Positions 1-12,600 of a DNA stretch of 64,000 nucleotides are shown one piece after another. How positions within the stretch are numbered: position 1 is the stretch's first letter; each line of letters begins with the position of its first letter. Position numbers and translations under genes: made by a program. The notes under the pieces are model-generated. The model did not search any database and was not told the origin of the DNA. It saw only the letters and a program-made list of their open reading frames with translations. The stretch covers positions 5,059,501-5,123,500 of the forward strand of contig OX359195.1 of the NCBI GenBank assembly GCA_947172415.1. The letters run 5' to 3'. This DNA comes from Chondrosia reniformis (Eukaryota > Porifera > Demospongiae > Chondrillida > Chondrillidae).

Positions 1-2266
1 ACTCTTAGGATATGTGCAACAAGTGTAAATAATCAATAGTCCTACAGGGATAACATGTATGAGTCTGTACATTTACTGTACTCTAATGGCTCCTGATGTG
101 TGCAATGATGTGAAGTGAATGATGCTATCAAAGTATATTTGATTGAACCCAGTGCTTCAGTTGCTATTCATAACCGGTATTTAAATCACCCCAGCTGGTT
201 GTTGCGAATGATGGAATTTTTCTTATTACCGAGCGGAATAGCGATCTTAATTGTTTCCGTCGCGTAGGGGAGTCGGATCGAAGTTGCCCAGGCACATAAT
301 TGCCTAAAGGTTCGTTAAAGAAATTTTTCTGACTCAATTTAGGCCCATATCTAAATTTTGTGTCAAGTGTGGCTAAAATGTGAAACGAACAACGAGGCTA
401 TCTTACCCTACACCCTAAAGGGGCTACGGTGAGGCATCGAACGAAGGTCGGCATTTCAATGATGACAACTTACTGGATGCGTGAAAACGCCTAGAATCTT
501 TTTCTTTATCAAGCGCCCCGACATCGAGTGAGGGCCTTAGGATAACGTCCATCGTCTTGAAATTACAACAACAATCAGATTAAACTTTCCTATGGAAAAC
601 ATCTTCCGATTTATTTATTGGAAAAGCGGTGACTACTAATTTCTCTTCGGGACACTCCAAACGAGCAGCCATATTGACTTCCATATTTTTAATTTAACGA
701 TATATCATGGTATATTTCAAAATGGATTGCAGCGAGGGTCTGAACTGCGTTCACGCCTAGTTTTATGTTAGCTGTGCATCTATTAATCAGAGAGTACGGA
801 TGCCCGCCCTATCCAATGTATTAGCAAGCAACACCTCTTAAATCACCAACGAAGCGATTTTAGGTTATATTCGGTTATTTGCAGCCATTAATGCACGCTT
901 TTTGTAACATGTTTCGACGCTCTACAGCGTTCAAAAAGCGGCTATCCAGGAATAGACCCATTTCCGATTTTCATTTCTTCTTCTTTTATTTAATGGACTA
1001 GCGCTAATATCCGAACTTATGCGGACACGTACAAGTTATAAATCGTCATAAATATTTCCGAACTAGGGAATAGACAGCACTATGTCCGAATGCGCTCTAC
1101 AAGAAGCATGTTAATTGTTAAAGCGAAAATTGTGGTCTTCTCGGCCGCCATTTTTAAATAAGAGATGATGGTTTTTGGCACATTTCTCTTGTCTGAGACG
1201 TTATTTCGAGATTTTCGCCAAAACCACTTCAAAACTAATTAGAACAAGTAATTTTAACAAAAAAGCGGGGATACAGGTAAATAAAAAACATTTACAAAAA
1301 TGATGTTAGAAGTAGGAATGGCAGTGCATTTGCAAAAAGTATCGAAACAAGATAGTGATTATATGATAAGGCTAATCATACAGAAGTTGCATATATATTG
1401 AAATTTAAGTAACTTAACCATACACTTCTGTGTTTGGGCGCACCATTCCTACTTCAGCTTGGTGCGCCCAAACACAGAAGTGTATGTTACTTAAATTTCA
1501 GTATATTTGCAACTTCTGTATGATTAGCCTTATCATATATTCACTGTCTTGTTTTGATACTTTTTGCAGATGTATTAGTGAACACTGCCATTCCTACTTC
1601 TAACATCATTTTTGTAAATGTTTTTTATTTACTTGTATAATAATATGTAAGTTATAGCTCATGCAGAGGTGTGGACTATAACTGATGTATACCCTATTTT
1701 CATGGTGTTTGGGTGTCCCAGGACAGAAATGGCTAACAAGTAAGGAATGCGTGAAATTTGCTTCAAGGACTAATGAAGTCGCCAGTTATCTGAAAAATTA
1801 AAGCATAAGATTTACTATACTTCCTGTATTAACTTATTCATGCTGTATATCCTATTAATCAGCAATTCATGTATATTTGGTAGAAAATGCCCTGCATTAT
1901 CAACTTGTTGCCACGGCAATGGTGCATACTTATAAGCTAAAATGCTTTCCTTAAGGGATTAGCAAAATTTTGACTGCCTATATATAGCAATATACCATAC
2001 TGATTCAGAAGAGATCGAGGGGTATCAGTTACAATGTTTAATGTAGTCGTCTACTGTTAAAATGCGCATCCTAGCTTATTACGTACTGCACATGTGTATG
2101 TACAGTCAATCGATTGTAAAGTGACTTCTATTACGTAACATATCACAATTTTAGCATTAATTCCACCAATTATTTCAGAATCCTCTAATATGTCAATCAG
2201 CTGTAGAGTATATACATAAATTAAGCCCTTTCATCTAACAGTGCACTGCTTTCTGTCTCCCTGTAG
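1..2266. other. Upstream stretch / intron before the sugar-transporter exon; repeats only
   Basis: No coding exon could be supported here. The right edge is a strong splice acceptor (a pyrimidine tract ending in CTGTAG at 2261-2266) for the transporter exon, so at least the right part is intron. Positions about 790-1635 hold one copy of a composite palindromic element described separately. The first 790 bases are AT-rich with no recognised gene. The N-terminal half of the transporter must be encoded further upstream or in exons I could not recognise. Confidence 0.5.
790..1635 (-). mobile_element. Composite hairpin element, copy 1
   Basis: Positions 1274-1635 form a long inverted repeat: about 175-base arms meet at a short centre near 1450-1465 containing the words GGGCGCACC and GGTGCGCCC. 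The adjoining 790-1273 is the reverse complement of the tail that follows copy 2 at 20231-20980. Shared landmarks are a CTATTCCCTAGTTCGG word, an ACATGTTTCGACG-like word, a TTCTTCTT tract and a final GGGCGGGCATCC. No coding potential was seen, so this looks like a non-autonomous DNA transposon or foldback element. Copies 1 and 3 are closer to each other in the hairpin than either is to copy 2. Confidence 0.75.
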
Positions 2267-3373
2267 ACTTATATTTCTGAAGTATCTCCTGCCAACCTAA
2301 GAGGGAAGCTTCTGAATGTCATAAGCATATTTGCAGGTATAGGTATATTTGCAGCCTATTCCCTTGGTTTTGTCCTCTCCTACTGGATTCTTGCCTATAT
2401 ATTTGCTGGTGTGGCATTGCTAAACATAATACTTCTATTTACTATCAGAGAACCAGCTAAGACAACAAGTGCTTTTAGTAGATTTAAAACAAAGTATTGG
2501 AAGAAATCTCAGAATGAGGAGAGACAGCTGCTAATCAATAGATCTGAGAAGAAACAAGGAAAAATTAGGAGTTCGTGGAAGGTACTTCTCTGGCAGGCAC
2601 CGATTTGCTCTCTGTTGCTAGCCTTTCAACAGCTGATGGGTTTAAATGCCATAACTTTCTATGCTGGACCAATCTTCAGAGCTGGAGGTGGGGATTCTTG
2701 GTCCTTTCCACCAGGTTTAGCAGCATCCATATGCATTGGTATATCTGGTATTATAAGTGCAATTTTGTGTGCCTTAATAGTAGATTTACTGGGCAGGAAG
2801 TTCCTACTTTTCTTTGGAGCTATTGGTATGATGATAGCCAATATTGGAGTTGCTGTGTTCTTTGGTATAGTCAAAGGTTTTATTAATAATAATGATCTAA
2901 ATGATACTTTATCCAACCAATCATCTCAGTGCTTTTTTGAGCCTACAACTGACCCAGAATTAGGCAAACAGTACAGTCCCTTGGCACTTGTTAGTGTGGT
3001 TTTATTCATATTTGCATTTGGCATATGTTGGGCATCAACTGTGTACACTGTTGCAGCTGAAATGTTTGCAGACAACACACGAAAGTTTGGAATGGGTTTG
3101 GGTTCAGCTGCCAACTGGCTTGGAGTAGTTGTTACTACCACTATGCTTCCCATAGCATCAGCTGCGATAGGAGAGGCTATTCCATTCTTCATCCTCTCAG
3201 TTGTATCACTTCTTGCTGCCATGTTTGTGATTTTGTTTATTCCTGAAACACGCCATAGGCCACTGGGTCAGAGTGCAATTGACGGATTTAGCATGAGGAA
3301 AAATGTTAAAGAATTCTACCTTTCTCTGACATTGTATGGATGCCGGGGCCGTAAAGCAAAGTTTAATTATTAA
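2267..3373 (+). CDS. MFS sugar transporter (SLC2/GLUT-like), 3'-terminal exon
   Basis: This is a membrane facilitator of hexose or related sugars by family (SLC2, major facilitator superfamily); the substrate is not predictable. The exon opens after a CTGTAG acceptor and encodes about 368 residues in one frame. It starts with YISEVSPANLRGK, the loop between helices 4 and 5. Next come helices 5-6, a lysine-rich central loop, helix 7 with QQLMGLNAITFY (the family's QQ-x-x-G-x-N-A signature), DLLGRKFLLFFG (the repeated R-x-G-R-R type motif), further hydrophobic helices, and a terminal FIPETR (PET-x-G class). The PESPR motif usual after helix 6 is replaced by REPAKT, which is odd. A GTG at 2411 is in frame but is not the start. 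The N-terminal third lies in unseen exons. It converges tail to tail with the Rab11-FIP gene. Confidence 0.85.
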   Translation, partial: TYISEVSPANLRGKLLNVISIFAGIGIFAAYSLGFVLSYWILAYIFAGVALLNIILLFTIREPAKTTSAFSRFKTKYWKKSQNEERQLLINRSEKKQGKIRSSWKVLLWQAPICSLLLAFQQLMGLNAITFYAGPIFRAGGGDSWSFPPGLAASICIGISGIISAILCALIVDLLGRKFLLFFGAIGMMIANIGVAVFFGIVKGFINNNDLNDTLSNQSSQCFFEPTTDPELGKQYSPLALVSVVLFIFAFGICWASTVYTVAAEMFADNTRKFGMGLGSAANWLGVVVTTTMLPIASAAIGEAIPFFILSVVSLLAAMFVILFIPETRHRPLGQSAIDGFSMRKNVKEFYLSLTLYGCRGRKAKFNY

Positions 3374-3417
3374 TTTAAGAATATGATCAACCCATTTAAC
3401 TTACATTTCAGTCGTTT

Positions 3418-3423
3418 AATAAA
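3418..3423 (+). terminator. Poly(A) signal AATAAA of the transporter gene
   Basis: A canonical AATAAA lies 45 bases past the transporter stop codon and fits as its polyadenylation signal. Only about 255 bases separate the two convergent stop codons (3373 and 3629). Confidence 0.6.
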
Positions 3424-3628
3424 GAAAACAATGCAGATTTACAAATTGTTTTTATCATCACAAATTGTAAAATGAAGTATTATGTTTGGTGATAAATAGT
3501 TGAAAATGTAAATAGTTTCTCATCTGAAAGAATTTAAAATTGTTAAGGTAAATGATATTAAATATTAAATTAATAATCTAGAGAATATTCTCATAAAAGC
3601 AGCAAGTATACATTCTACATATGGAGAA

Positions 3629-6600
3629 CTATTTTCCACTCTCCAAAAGTTCAGGATTAAACTGTATAACCTTTTCCAGAAGTCTTGCATTGTACTCTTT
3701 TAAAGAAATCAGCTCCTCAGTCATCTGTTTCAGTTGAATTTTGTGCTTCACAAGTTCATCCTCTAGATCCTAAATTAACATTAGGAAAAGAAAGAATTCA
3801 AAGTACATGTATAACGTATACTGTATTTTTTGAATAGAAGCCACACATTGAATAGTGTACATAGCGCACACCTTGGGCTTGCTCAAAAATCAATAGATAC
3901 CCTTGAATAGAAACTGCACATTTATTCATAATGATCACATCATACAGTAAGTTGTACTGACAATACGTATATTTTCCTATGCAGGAAAAGTGGAATTGGA
4001 ATAGGCAAGAAATTAAAAAAGCTAATGTTGTAGGACTTTCTTGTTTACAGTTTGTATGTACATACGTATATTAATTATTTGTATGACTGAATTCTGTATA
4101 CATACAGGCCTCTGTTGAATAAAGTTGAGACACACTACAGAGTCTTGGATGAGGACAGAGTTTTCTACTTCTACACTGGGCTATCCATACATAACATAAT
4201 GTGAACTACAGTACACACATACAGAGGTAATATAGTGTTTATAACTAATGGGCCTACCTCTCTACTCATTTCACGGACTTCACAAATCATTGCCTCAACC
4301 TCTGGGGTTATGGCTATGATGTCTGATCTACCACTTTGTCCAGAGAACCTTAGTCTATCAGCACTACCGCTGTCTTGTTCTTGGTCTCTTAAATTAATGC
4401 TTGAGGTAGCTTTGTTTGAAGGGGGATCTACTGTTTTTGACCTCGATCTGGGAAGTGTGGTTGATTTATGCTTCACAGCATTAGCTGAAAGATCAAACAG
4501 TCTTGTTATACCCTGAATGGTAGTAGGCTTCCTTGAGGAGGATGATCGGCGCGGCAGTGGTGAGCTGTGCATTGTTGGTCCAGTTGAACCACTACTGGAG
4601 GTGGCTACTTTAACTAGAGGTGAGTGAGGCTCAGAGTGTGGTCGTGGTGGAAAATCACTCATTGATAACAATCTTCCAGAGGGTTGCTGCAAAGAAGTTG
4701 ACTCTCCAGCAGGACTCTTATTCAGGGCGTCCATCAGAGAAGGGGGTAGTTTTGAGTCCATAGAGTGATCTAAAACAGTCAAAGTAGACATGTACGTACT
4801 TGACTGCAATCAACTGCAATAAAACCCAAACTAAGCTACAGTACATCCACCAAATGGAGTGGTACATAAGCAAGTGGAAATGGACGGGAAAAGTAGATAT
4901 ATCCTGCACATGAAAACCGCAGACTAATAGGTAGTCACAAGGGTCTACATGTTAGACTTGTAGTACATACATATTTATATGTACAGGTGATATTTGTACT
5001 ACTTTCATATACGTATACGTAAAGATTACAACCAACAATTCTACTTGTGCATACATGTTTGTACGCAAGTATGTACCTCTGCCATGGGAATACTGTACTG
5101 TATGTCTGCGCTTTAGCACGTGTGGCTTCTCCTTGGATGGCTGAAAAAGAGCTTTTGGAGCATATTTCTCAAGAGTATGGATGGTACTAAAAGTGTGGTA
5201 AATACCAAAAAGGCCATATTAAAAAACATTCTGAAATAGTGTTTTATGTAATGCAAATGTCATGCTTGTTATTTTAAAGAAGCAGTCCAAAAGATACATT
5301 TACACTGCATTTACTTACTCATGATCAACAGGTTTATCCTTCTCTTCACTATCTGTCTGTGAAGATTGATCTTCTTCTTCTTCAGAGACTCTTTGTTGGG
5401 TACCATGCATACTAGCTGGGCTGCCATACAGGGACGGGCTGTTACCTGCAGACTTATCTCTAGGTGTCTGAACAAGTGTCTCACTGTATGACTCCAAGTT
5501 ACTATGGTAACCACTGCTACGTTCAGAAACTGTTGTACTCATATCACTACTCTCCCGATTTGTATTTTGACCCCAGTTTCCACATTGGTTTTCTTCCTGT
5601 TTAGATTTGGAATCAGTATCAGGATTGGGTTCTACAGGATCCATGTTTTCATTCTTAATTCCTTCATAATTGGGTTCCACACTTGAGGTAGTCAAGTGGT
5701 TTAACCCCTTGAAGGAAGAAGATGGCTCTCCAATGGGTTGTGTCTGTTGCAGAAGGGAGTTTAGTGAAGAAGATGAGATTGAAAGGGCTGAAGATGAAGA
5801 GGAGAGCAATTTCTTTTGAGTCACTTCTGAAGGAAAAGACTCCACTAGATTTTTCTCTACTTCAAGAGAAGCTTCAAATTTATTATTTTGGTCAATTTGA
5901 TTAGAGCTACCATCAGAGGAAGAATGGCTTTCATTTAGATCTCCTTTAGAACTGTTTGTTGATGATAAAGTTAGTTTGGAGCGTCTTCTTTCCCTTCGGG
6001 TGGCAAGTCTCTCATGCAGTTTTGGGTTAAAGGTTGGAGATGAGTCTGGGTCAGGAGCAACTTGAGCTGACTGGTAGTCACGTAACCTAAGACTTCGTCT
6101 TTCAAACCTCTTCAAGCGATCATTGGAAATTTCATCCAAAAGAGGTGATTCACCACTCTCCTCCGAGTTGTCCCTGTACGTAGGAACAAGTCTGGCTAAT
6201 ACAGGTGTTGTTCCAATACTTGTACTGATTATCTCCTGCTCCGTAGCAGCACCTTGCAATGAGGACTTCGTTAGGCCATTTGTGTAAACAAATGATCCAC
6301 CTCTAGCTGGAGTGTTGGGAGTAATACTTCCACTGATAGTTCGACGTCTCCTTAGCCTTACCAAGACTTTCTGTAAAGACAAATGATAGGGCTTGATTAC
6401 GTGCGTACATGTACGCATTATTGATACTCTTGACCAGTATATAAAAAGGATATAAAAATATATACAGTACTTTGTATGAATCTAACACACTGTTTTTCTC
6501 ATGCACATGTTACGTACATCTACTTTAGAATAAAGGCCTATAGGGAACTAAACCTATGGTAAGACCTTTGGATCCCATCGTGAGAATTCACTACAGTTTG

Positions 6601-9600
6601 ACTAGAGACTTTTAGAGATGTGATGACCCTTAAAAAACAACTAATTTGGCCTCTTTAATCAACTACGTATGTACGTATGTACATACGTATGTATACACAA
6701 AGTTGTTGGAAATTGTTGATGTATATACTGTAGTATAGACATGCACTAGTACATATTGTACATACTCCTTCTAAAGTGTCTCCATTTTCTTCCACTTTGT
6801 TTATTGAATGCTCACTTCCAGCACCAGATATAAAGAGATTTGTTGGTCTTTCAGAGCATTTAACAAATATATTGCTATCACGAGCGGATCCATTTTGTAG
6901 CACACCATCACTGTACTCCTTTTTAGTTTGTACATGTGAGTGTGGTTCATTTTTTACTGATTTATCCTTGTGGTCTTTACGAGATTTCTTAGACTTTCCC
7001 ATCTGACTTTCAAATATATCTAATTCATCATCTGTCTTCTTCATAGTTTTACCTGGTCTACTGTTATGCTTTTTTAAAGACTTTCTTAGAGAAAATCTTC
7101 CAAATCCAGACCTTTTAATTCCTCCTTGGTCACACTCAGGCTGATCTATTACATTAAGAGGACCCTTGACTTTCTCCTGCGATACAAAGCTAACGGTCAG
7201 TTTCACTTCTCCTCGTAACTTGCCCTCTCCACTGCCCTTTCCACCAGAAAACAGCTCATACCATTTTGAGGTGGGTTTATCAAGAAGATTAAAGTCCTTT
7301 AGAGAAACAAAAGTTGAGCCAATTGACTTTTCATCGCCAAGCTTCCCTTTACATTTGAGGGACACTTTCACCACTGTATCTAAGCCTTGCAGAGGACTGA
7401 AGGAAAGAATAAAGTGAACGTTAACATACGTATGGATGTAGGCAATAAGACAATTATAGCACGCTTACACAGTATATAAAATTAAACAAAACAAGTAATT
7501 TGAGTTAAAAATGTGAGGCTTCCACTGAAAATGTGAGGCTGATAAATGCTCACTCAAATTACTAGGTTGCTTTTGCTTGACTTATATACTTAAAGTCTTA
7601 ATCCCTACAATTCCAGAGTATTAAGTTTCCGCAAATTATAAAGAAGGAAAAAACCAGCCAATTGCAAATATGTATATATAATAATTGGGTATGAACCCAT
7701 AATATATATGACGAGCGCGTAAGAACAGGAAGTGAGAAAGAAAAAATAAAGTGGCAGAGGCATACAGTGACAGCATGGAAGCAGTGCAGTCAGTGAAGGG
7801 TTTTAAGTTGTTTCATTTTGTTTACCGAAGAGAATGAACAAGGAGAAAGTATTTTGCTTGCTAATTCGTTCAGGTGTGTTTCGTTTGCTAAAGGGAATGA
7901 ACAGGAGAAACTATTTTGTTTGCAAATTAATTCAGTTTCGTTTTGCTTGCCGAAGAGAGTGAACAGGAGAAAGTTTTTAGTTTGCAAATTCATTCAGTTT
8001 CTTTTCGCTTGCTGAAGAGAATGAACAGGGAGAAAGTATTTCGTTTGCAAATTCATTCAGTTTCGTTTAGCTTGCTGAAGAGAATGAACAGGGAGAAAGT
8101 ATGTCATTTGCAAATTCATTCAGTTTCGTTTTGTTTGCTGAAGAGAATGAACAAGGAGAAAGTATGTCGTTTGCAAATTCGTTCAGTTTCGTTTCGAAAC
8201 CATGAATGAGAAACCATCAATGCGAGAGATTGTAAAAAAGACAAAAATACGTAGCAGAGGACTGGACACACTATAGGGATCTGAGGAACACAGCTAGTAA
8301 ACCAGGAATTGAGGAGGACAAGGCTGCAGTTCTTTTAAAAGGTCAGCAAAGAAGCTAAAGGAACCCAAGAAAGGCATGGAAGGAGCTAAAGACCGCAATG
8401 GATACATTGACAGATATGAGGGATACAGTACAGGAATTCAGCAGATACTCCTCCCCTTTAGTTGGAGTACTGAATAGAGGTGTTGATGAGGTAGTAAAAG
8501 AACTTCCAGGATGTAATCATTCATTCAGTTTCAGAAAGTGGAGGAAGAAGAGGTTTTGAGTTTGCTGGAAGGATTTTAAATAAAGCAGTGGGAGTGGATA
8601 AAATATGTAGATGCAAAGTTGCTTCAGATGGCAGCTCTTGGAATCAGTGCAAGTCTTGCATCATTATTCAACCAAAGACTTGAGTGTGGACAAATTCCAC
8701 AAGAGTGTAAGTTGGCAAATATAATTCCAATGCAAAAGGAGGAGTAGTCAGGGCATCAGTAATTTTAGGCCAGTGTCAGTGCTCACAGTAAAAATCTTGA
8801 GAGACTCCTTCACCAACAGCTGTATAGCTACTTGCAGATGCATTACATCTTGCATTCTGCACAGTCTGGATTCAGGCCTACTCAACATGTGATAGTAGAC
8901 AATTGGAGGAAAGAACTGGATGAGAATATGTTGTTGGAGTTTTCATGGTTGATCTGAGCAAGGCATTTGACATGGTGAACCACTCTATTATGATGGACAG
9001 CTATGGCGTGAAAGGAAGTGGTTCCAGGACCACTTGACTGGGAGAAGGCAGAGGGTTTTGTAGCAGGTGAGAAATCAGAATGGACTAACATTAGGGAAGG
9101 TGTGTCTCAAGGGTCAATACTCTTGTTCACCATCTGCGTATCCAAAGTAGTCAGCTAATGTCAGATGAAGCAGTATGCAGATAATGCAACCATGTGTCGT
9201 GCAGCAAATAGCACTAGTGAATTGGAAGCTGTGCTATAGAAGGATCTGTAGAGTGTCTCAGTGGGTAAATGAGAATAAAATGAAATTGAATGCAAAGAAA
9301 ACAAAATTACTCTTGGAGGGAAGAAGTGGTTGGACGGAGGAGTAAGAGGATGTCAGTGTTACATTGAATGGTGAGCAGCTACCAAGAAGTTGGATGGTGA
9401 AGTGCCTAGGGGTGAGTATTGACGATGGATTAACATGGAGAGAAAGCATGTTGACACATGCGGAAGAAGTGCTACTGTGGATTGACCAAACTGCGGAGGC
9501 TGAGGGATGTGACCAGAAACAAAGAAATGACTAATAATGTCCTGTTGCTCCCATACTTGGACTAAGCTCAGTGGTCTGGCAGGAGTGCACAACAGAACTT

Positions 9601-12600
9601 TAGCAGAGAGTAGAATAAATACAGAACTATGGAATGTGATTATAATACTGTCCAAACCACCTCAAACAGCAAGCTTTAACCTAAGAGCAACTCTCAAGTG
9701 GGTGGCACTGAGAAAGAGAAGGAGACTATTCCAGCTGACTTTTGTACTCCATTGTGTCTACAGACAAGGTCCAGAATACATGCGGGATGTACGGTACAAG
9801 ACAGAAAAAAGTTGAAGTTGTACGTGCGTATTACATACAAATGAGCCTACATGTCTTCTTATGGTTTATCATAATATCTGCGGACATAGTATAAATTTGC
9901 TACGCCTCTCTATTATGGTTATCGCTACAGGCATATTAATTGACAAGTTTAAATAATGAAAAGCCTGTTAACTGTTTGGTATTCTTGCTCGGACTATTGG
10001 GCGCTTCTCCTAGGTGCGATATCCGGAATCAAGGAATAGATCTCGAAAATGTCTAAGAATGAGTCTACAAAGTACACAGCTTTTGAAAAGTAGTTCCAAT
10101 AAAGGTGAAGGTATACTCTTATTGTTATCACCTATGCATTGTACAAAGGATCTGATGTAAGTGACCTTGAATACCTAACATGTGTGAATACCTAAAATGA
10201 ATCAGATGGTGCGTTACTGTGTTACTAATAAGCTTTCCTCCTACTCTCTATTGAGTTCCTCAAGTGTGAAACTATGACAAGCTAATTGAATTGGGATACT
10301 TTTCTACACTAGTACACATGTGCCTGGGTAGGTTATTGTGGAAAAAACAACAACAAACTGTACCCTAAACAACCTAATTCAAAGGTGACAGGAAGTCATA
10401 TTAATACCACTGCTAGCTATACCAGTAGTACCAGTATACACAAACATAGGAGAGATCGACTTCAACACTTGTACACCAATTTAACTCCATTTGCAATAAG
10501 TAAATGTGTGTACATACATACTTACTGAAAGACTTTTCAATATGACAAACTCCTATTTATGGTCTTCTGACAATAAATTTTAAAGCTTAGGGATTAAATA
10601 ATGATCTCTTTAATAAATCTTACAATTCAAAGTCCTCATTCCATTCTGGTGCCACATGCTTAGCTGTTGTAAATCTATGCTGTACTGTCTTCAGTACTAC
10701 AAACAATCCTGACTGACCTAAAAGTAATGAGAATACCATTAGTACATACGTACATACGTACTTTGTTTGCAAAAAAGTAACAAACTCAAATCTCCAAAAG
10801 TATCCTTCAAATACAGTAATTTATTTTCTCAGAAGAACTGTTTTTTTTTGAGAAAAGTAGTACATTACACTTATTTGAAAGATTAACCATCAAACTAAGT
10901 ACATTGCTATATGAATTGTATATATAAGTACAAAATTATGTATGTACGTATGTACATCTCCTATTTTTTAAGTGTTAAGAAAAAAACATGAATACATGTA
11001 ATTGTACATACGTACATACGTATACGTATGTGAGTTTATCTGCATATATGTATATCTACATAATGGGTATCAATAGGAACAAAATATTGGATTAGATTAC
11101 AGAGATTGTCAGCTATTGAAAACAAATATCAACCCTTATCAAGCATTGCTTCTAAAATACCATGTTAAATTCTTATGTACTGGATTAGGAGTGGATTTGC
11201 TATACATAATATACGTATGAGGCTTACTGTCCTAGCTAATGTTCTGTGTGTCCTCAATCTATTTCTGATTATGCAAACACATTAACAATAATAATTAAAG
11301 AAAGACAGATTCTATACTTGACAAAACCAGTCACCTATTGGCTGCATTAGATAGGTGACTGGATTATCAGAATTTAAAAGTACACAATAATGGATATTTT
11401 GGACTAGCTTCAAGTGGTCACTTTAAGAAAGTGTACTACTTTGAAAGGTAGCAGTTTATACAGGTTTCACTGTAGAGTGTATAAACTCTAACTGACACTC
11501 CTCAGTTAGTATACAAGGTTTATTTTTCATACAGAAATACCATATCATTAGAATTAGACTGCACATTCAAGATTTCTGCCTATATTATAACCTTATGTCA
11601 GTTTTCTTAGAATTCCGGATTTGTAGGTTTCACTGTATGTATAATAGAGTATGTCTAACCAATAAACTGCCTCTTATTACATAACAGGTCAGAGAAAAGG
11701 AAATGCCTAAAATCATTTTATCAGTCTCCAAGTATAAACCATATATATAGTACTAAAAACAAGGCTTCCCCATTACACTAGCATTCAGAACTTATTAACA
11801 CAAAGCATAATGTCATTTTACAATATTTCATTGTTATGGTAAATGCAAGGTTTCAAAGCTTTATTTATACATAAAATATAGGGATTGGAACAATCATATA
11901 CTGTACAGTATTTGGGTACAAAAGTATGTACATACTGAGGCATTCTAGTGTCTTCTTAGGAAATTTAATATTATATTAACACAGAACCATTAAGGTCTCC
12001 TTGATCAAGTGTGTATGATGTAATAAGTGAAAAATACAGTGTCTAATAACAGATTTACAACTGGCTTAGAAACCCATTCCTCAAAGACACTTTACCAGCT
12101 TCATTATATTTAGTGGGGGAATTGCCTTGGCTTTACATACATAGGTAATACACCATTTTTCTTACGTGCTACATCTACTTATGAGTAAAGACCTACGTAC
12201 GTATAGGGAACTAAACCTAGTGAGAGCTTTGGATGAGGATACAATAATTTTCTCCTTCATATGTACGTACGTAGGTAGGTACCTGTAAAGCAACTAATTC
12301 AATCATTTAGTGGGTACACATTTTTGTGATGTATGTATCATGTCACATGAATATAACATGATACATACGTACATTAGCAGACTACATATGTCACTATGTA
12401 TTGTTCCAATCTCTATATTTCATGTATAAATAAAGTTCTGAAGCCTTACATTTATCATAACACTAAAATATACATTACAGAATGACATATCACATACGTA
12501 CGTATATAGTACATACTGTAAATGTGATATACGTACATACGTACGTATATCACATTTACAAGGGTTTTTCAAAACACCACCTATGATTGAGTGCTGTAAA

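Larger units (their letters stand above)
7397..10623. other. Intron 3 of the Rab11-FIP gene; minisatellite and LINE relic
   Basis: The intron runs between the phase-matched splice sites of exons 3 and 4. It holds a 63-bp tandem array (7812-8196) and a decayed LINE (about 8280-9830). The rest (7397-7800 and 9840-10620) is AT-rich with no feature I can name. Confidence 0.7.

Noticed and set aside
7943-8209. 88-codon frame with 21-residue repeats
   Set aside because: It is the translation of a 63-bp minisatellite, with no start context, splice signals or domain.
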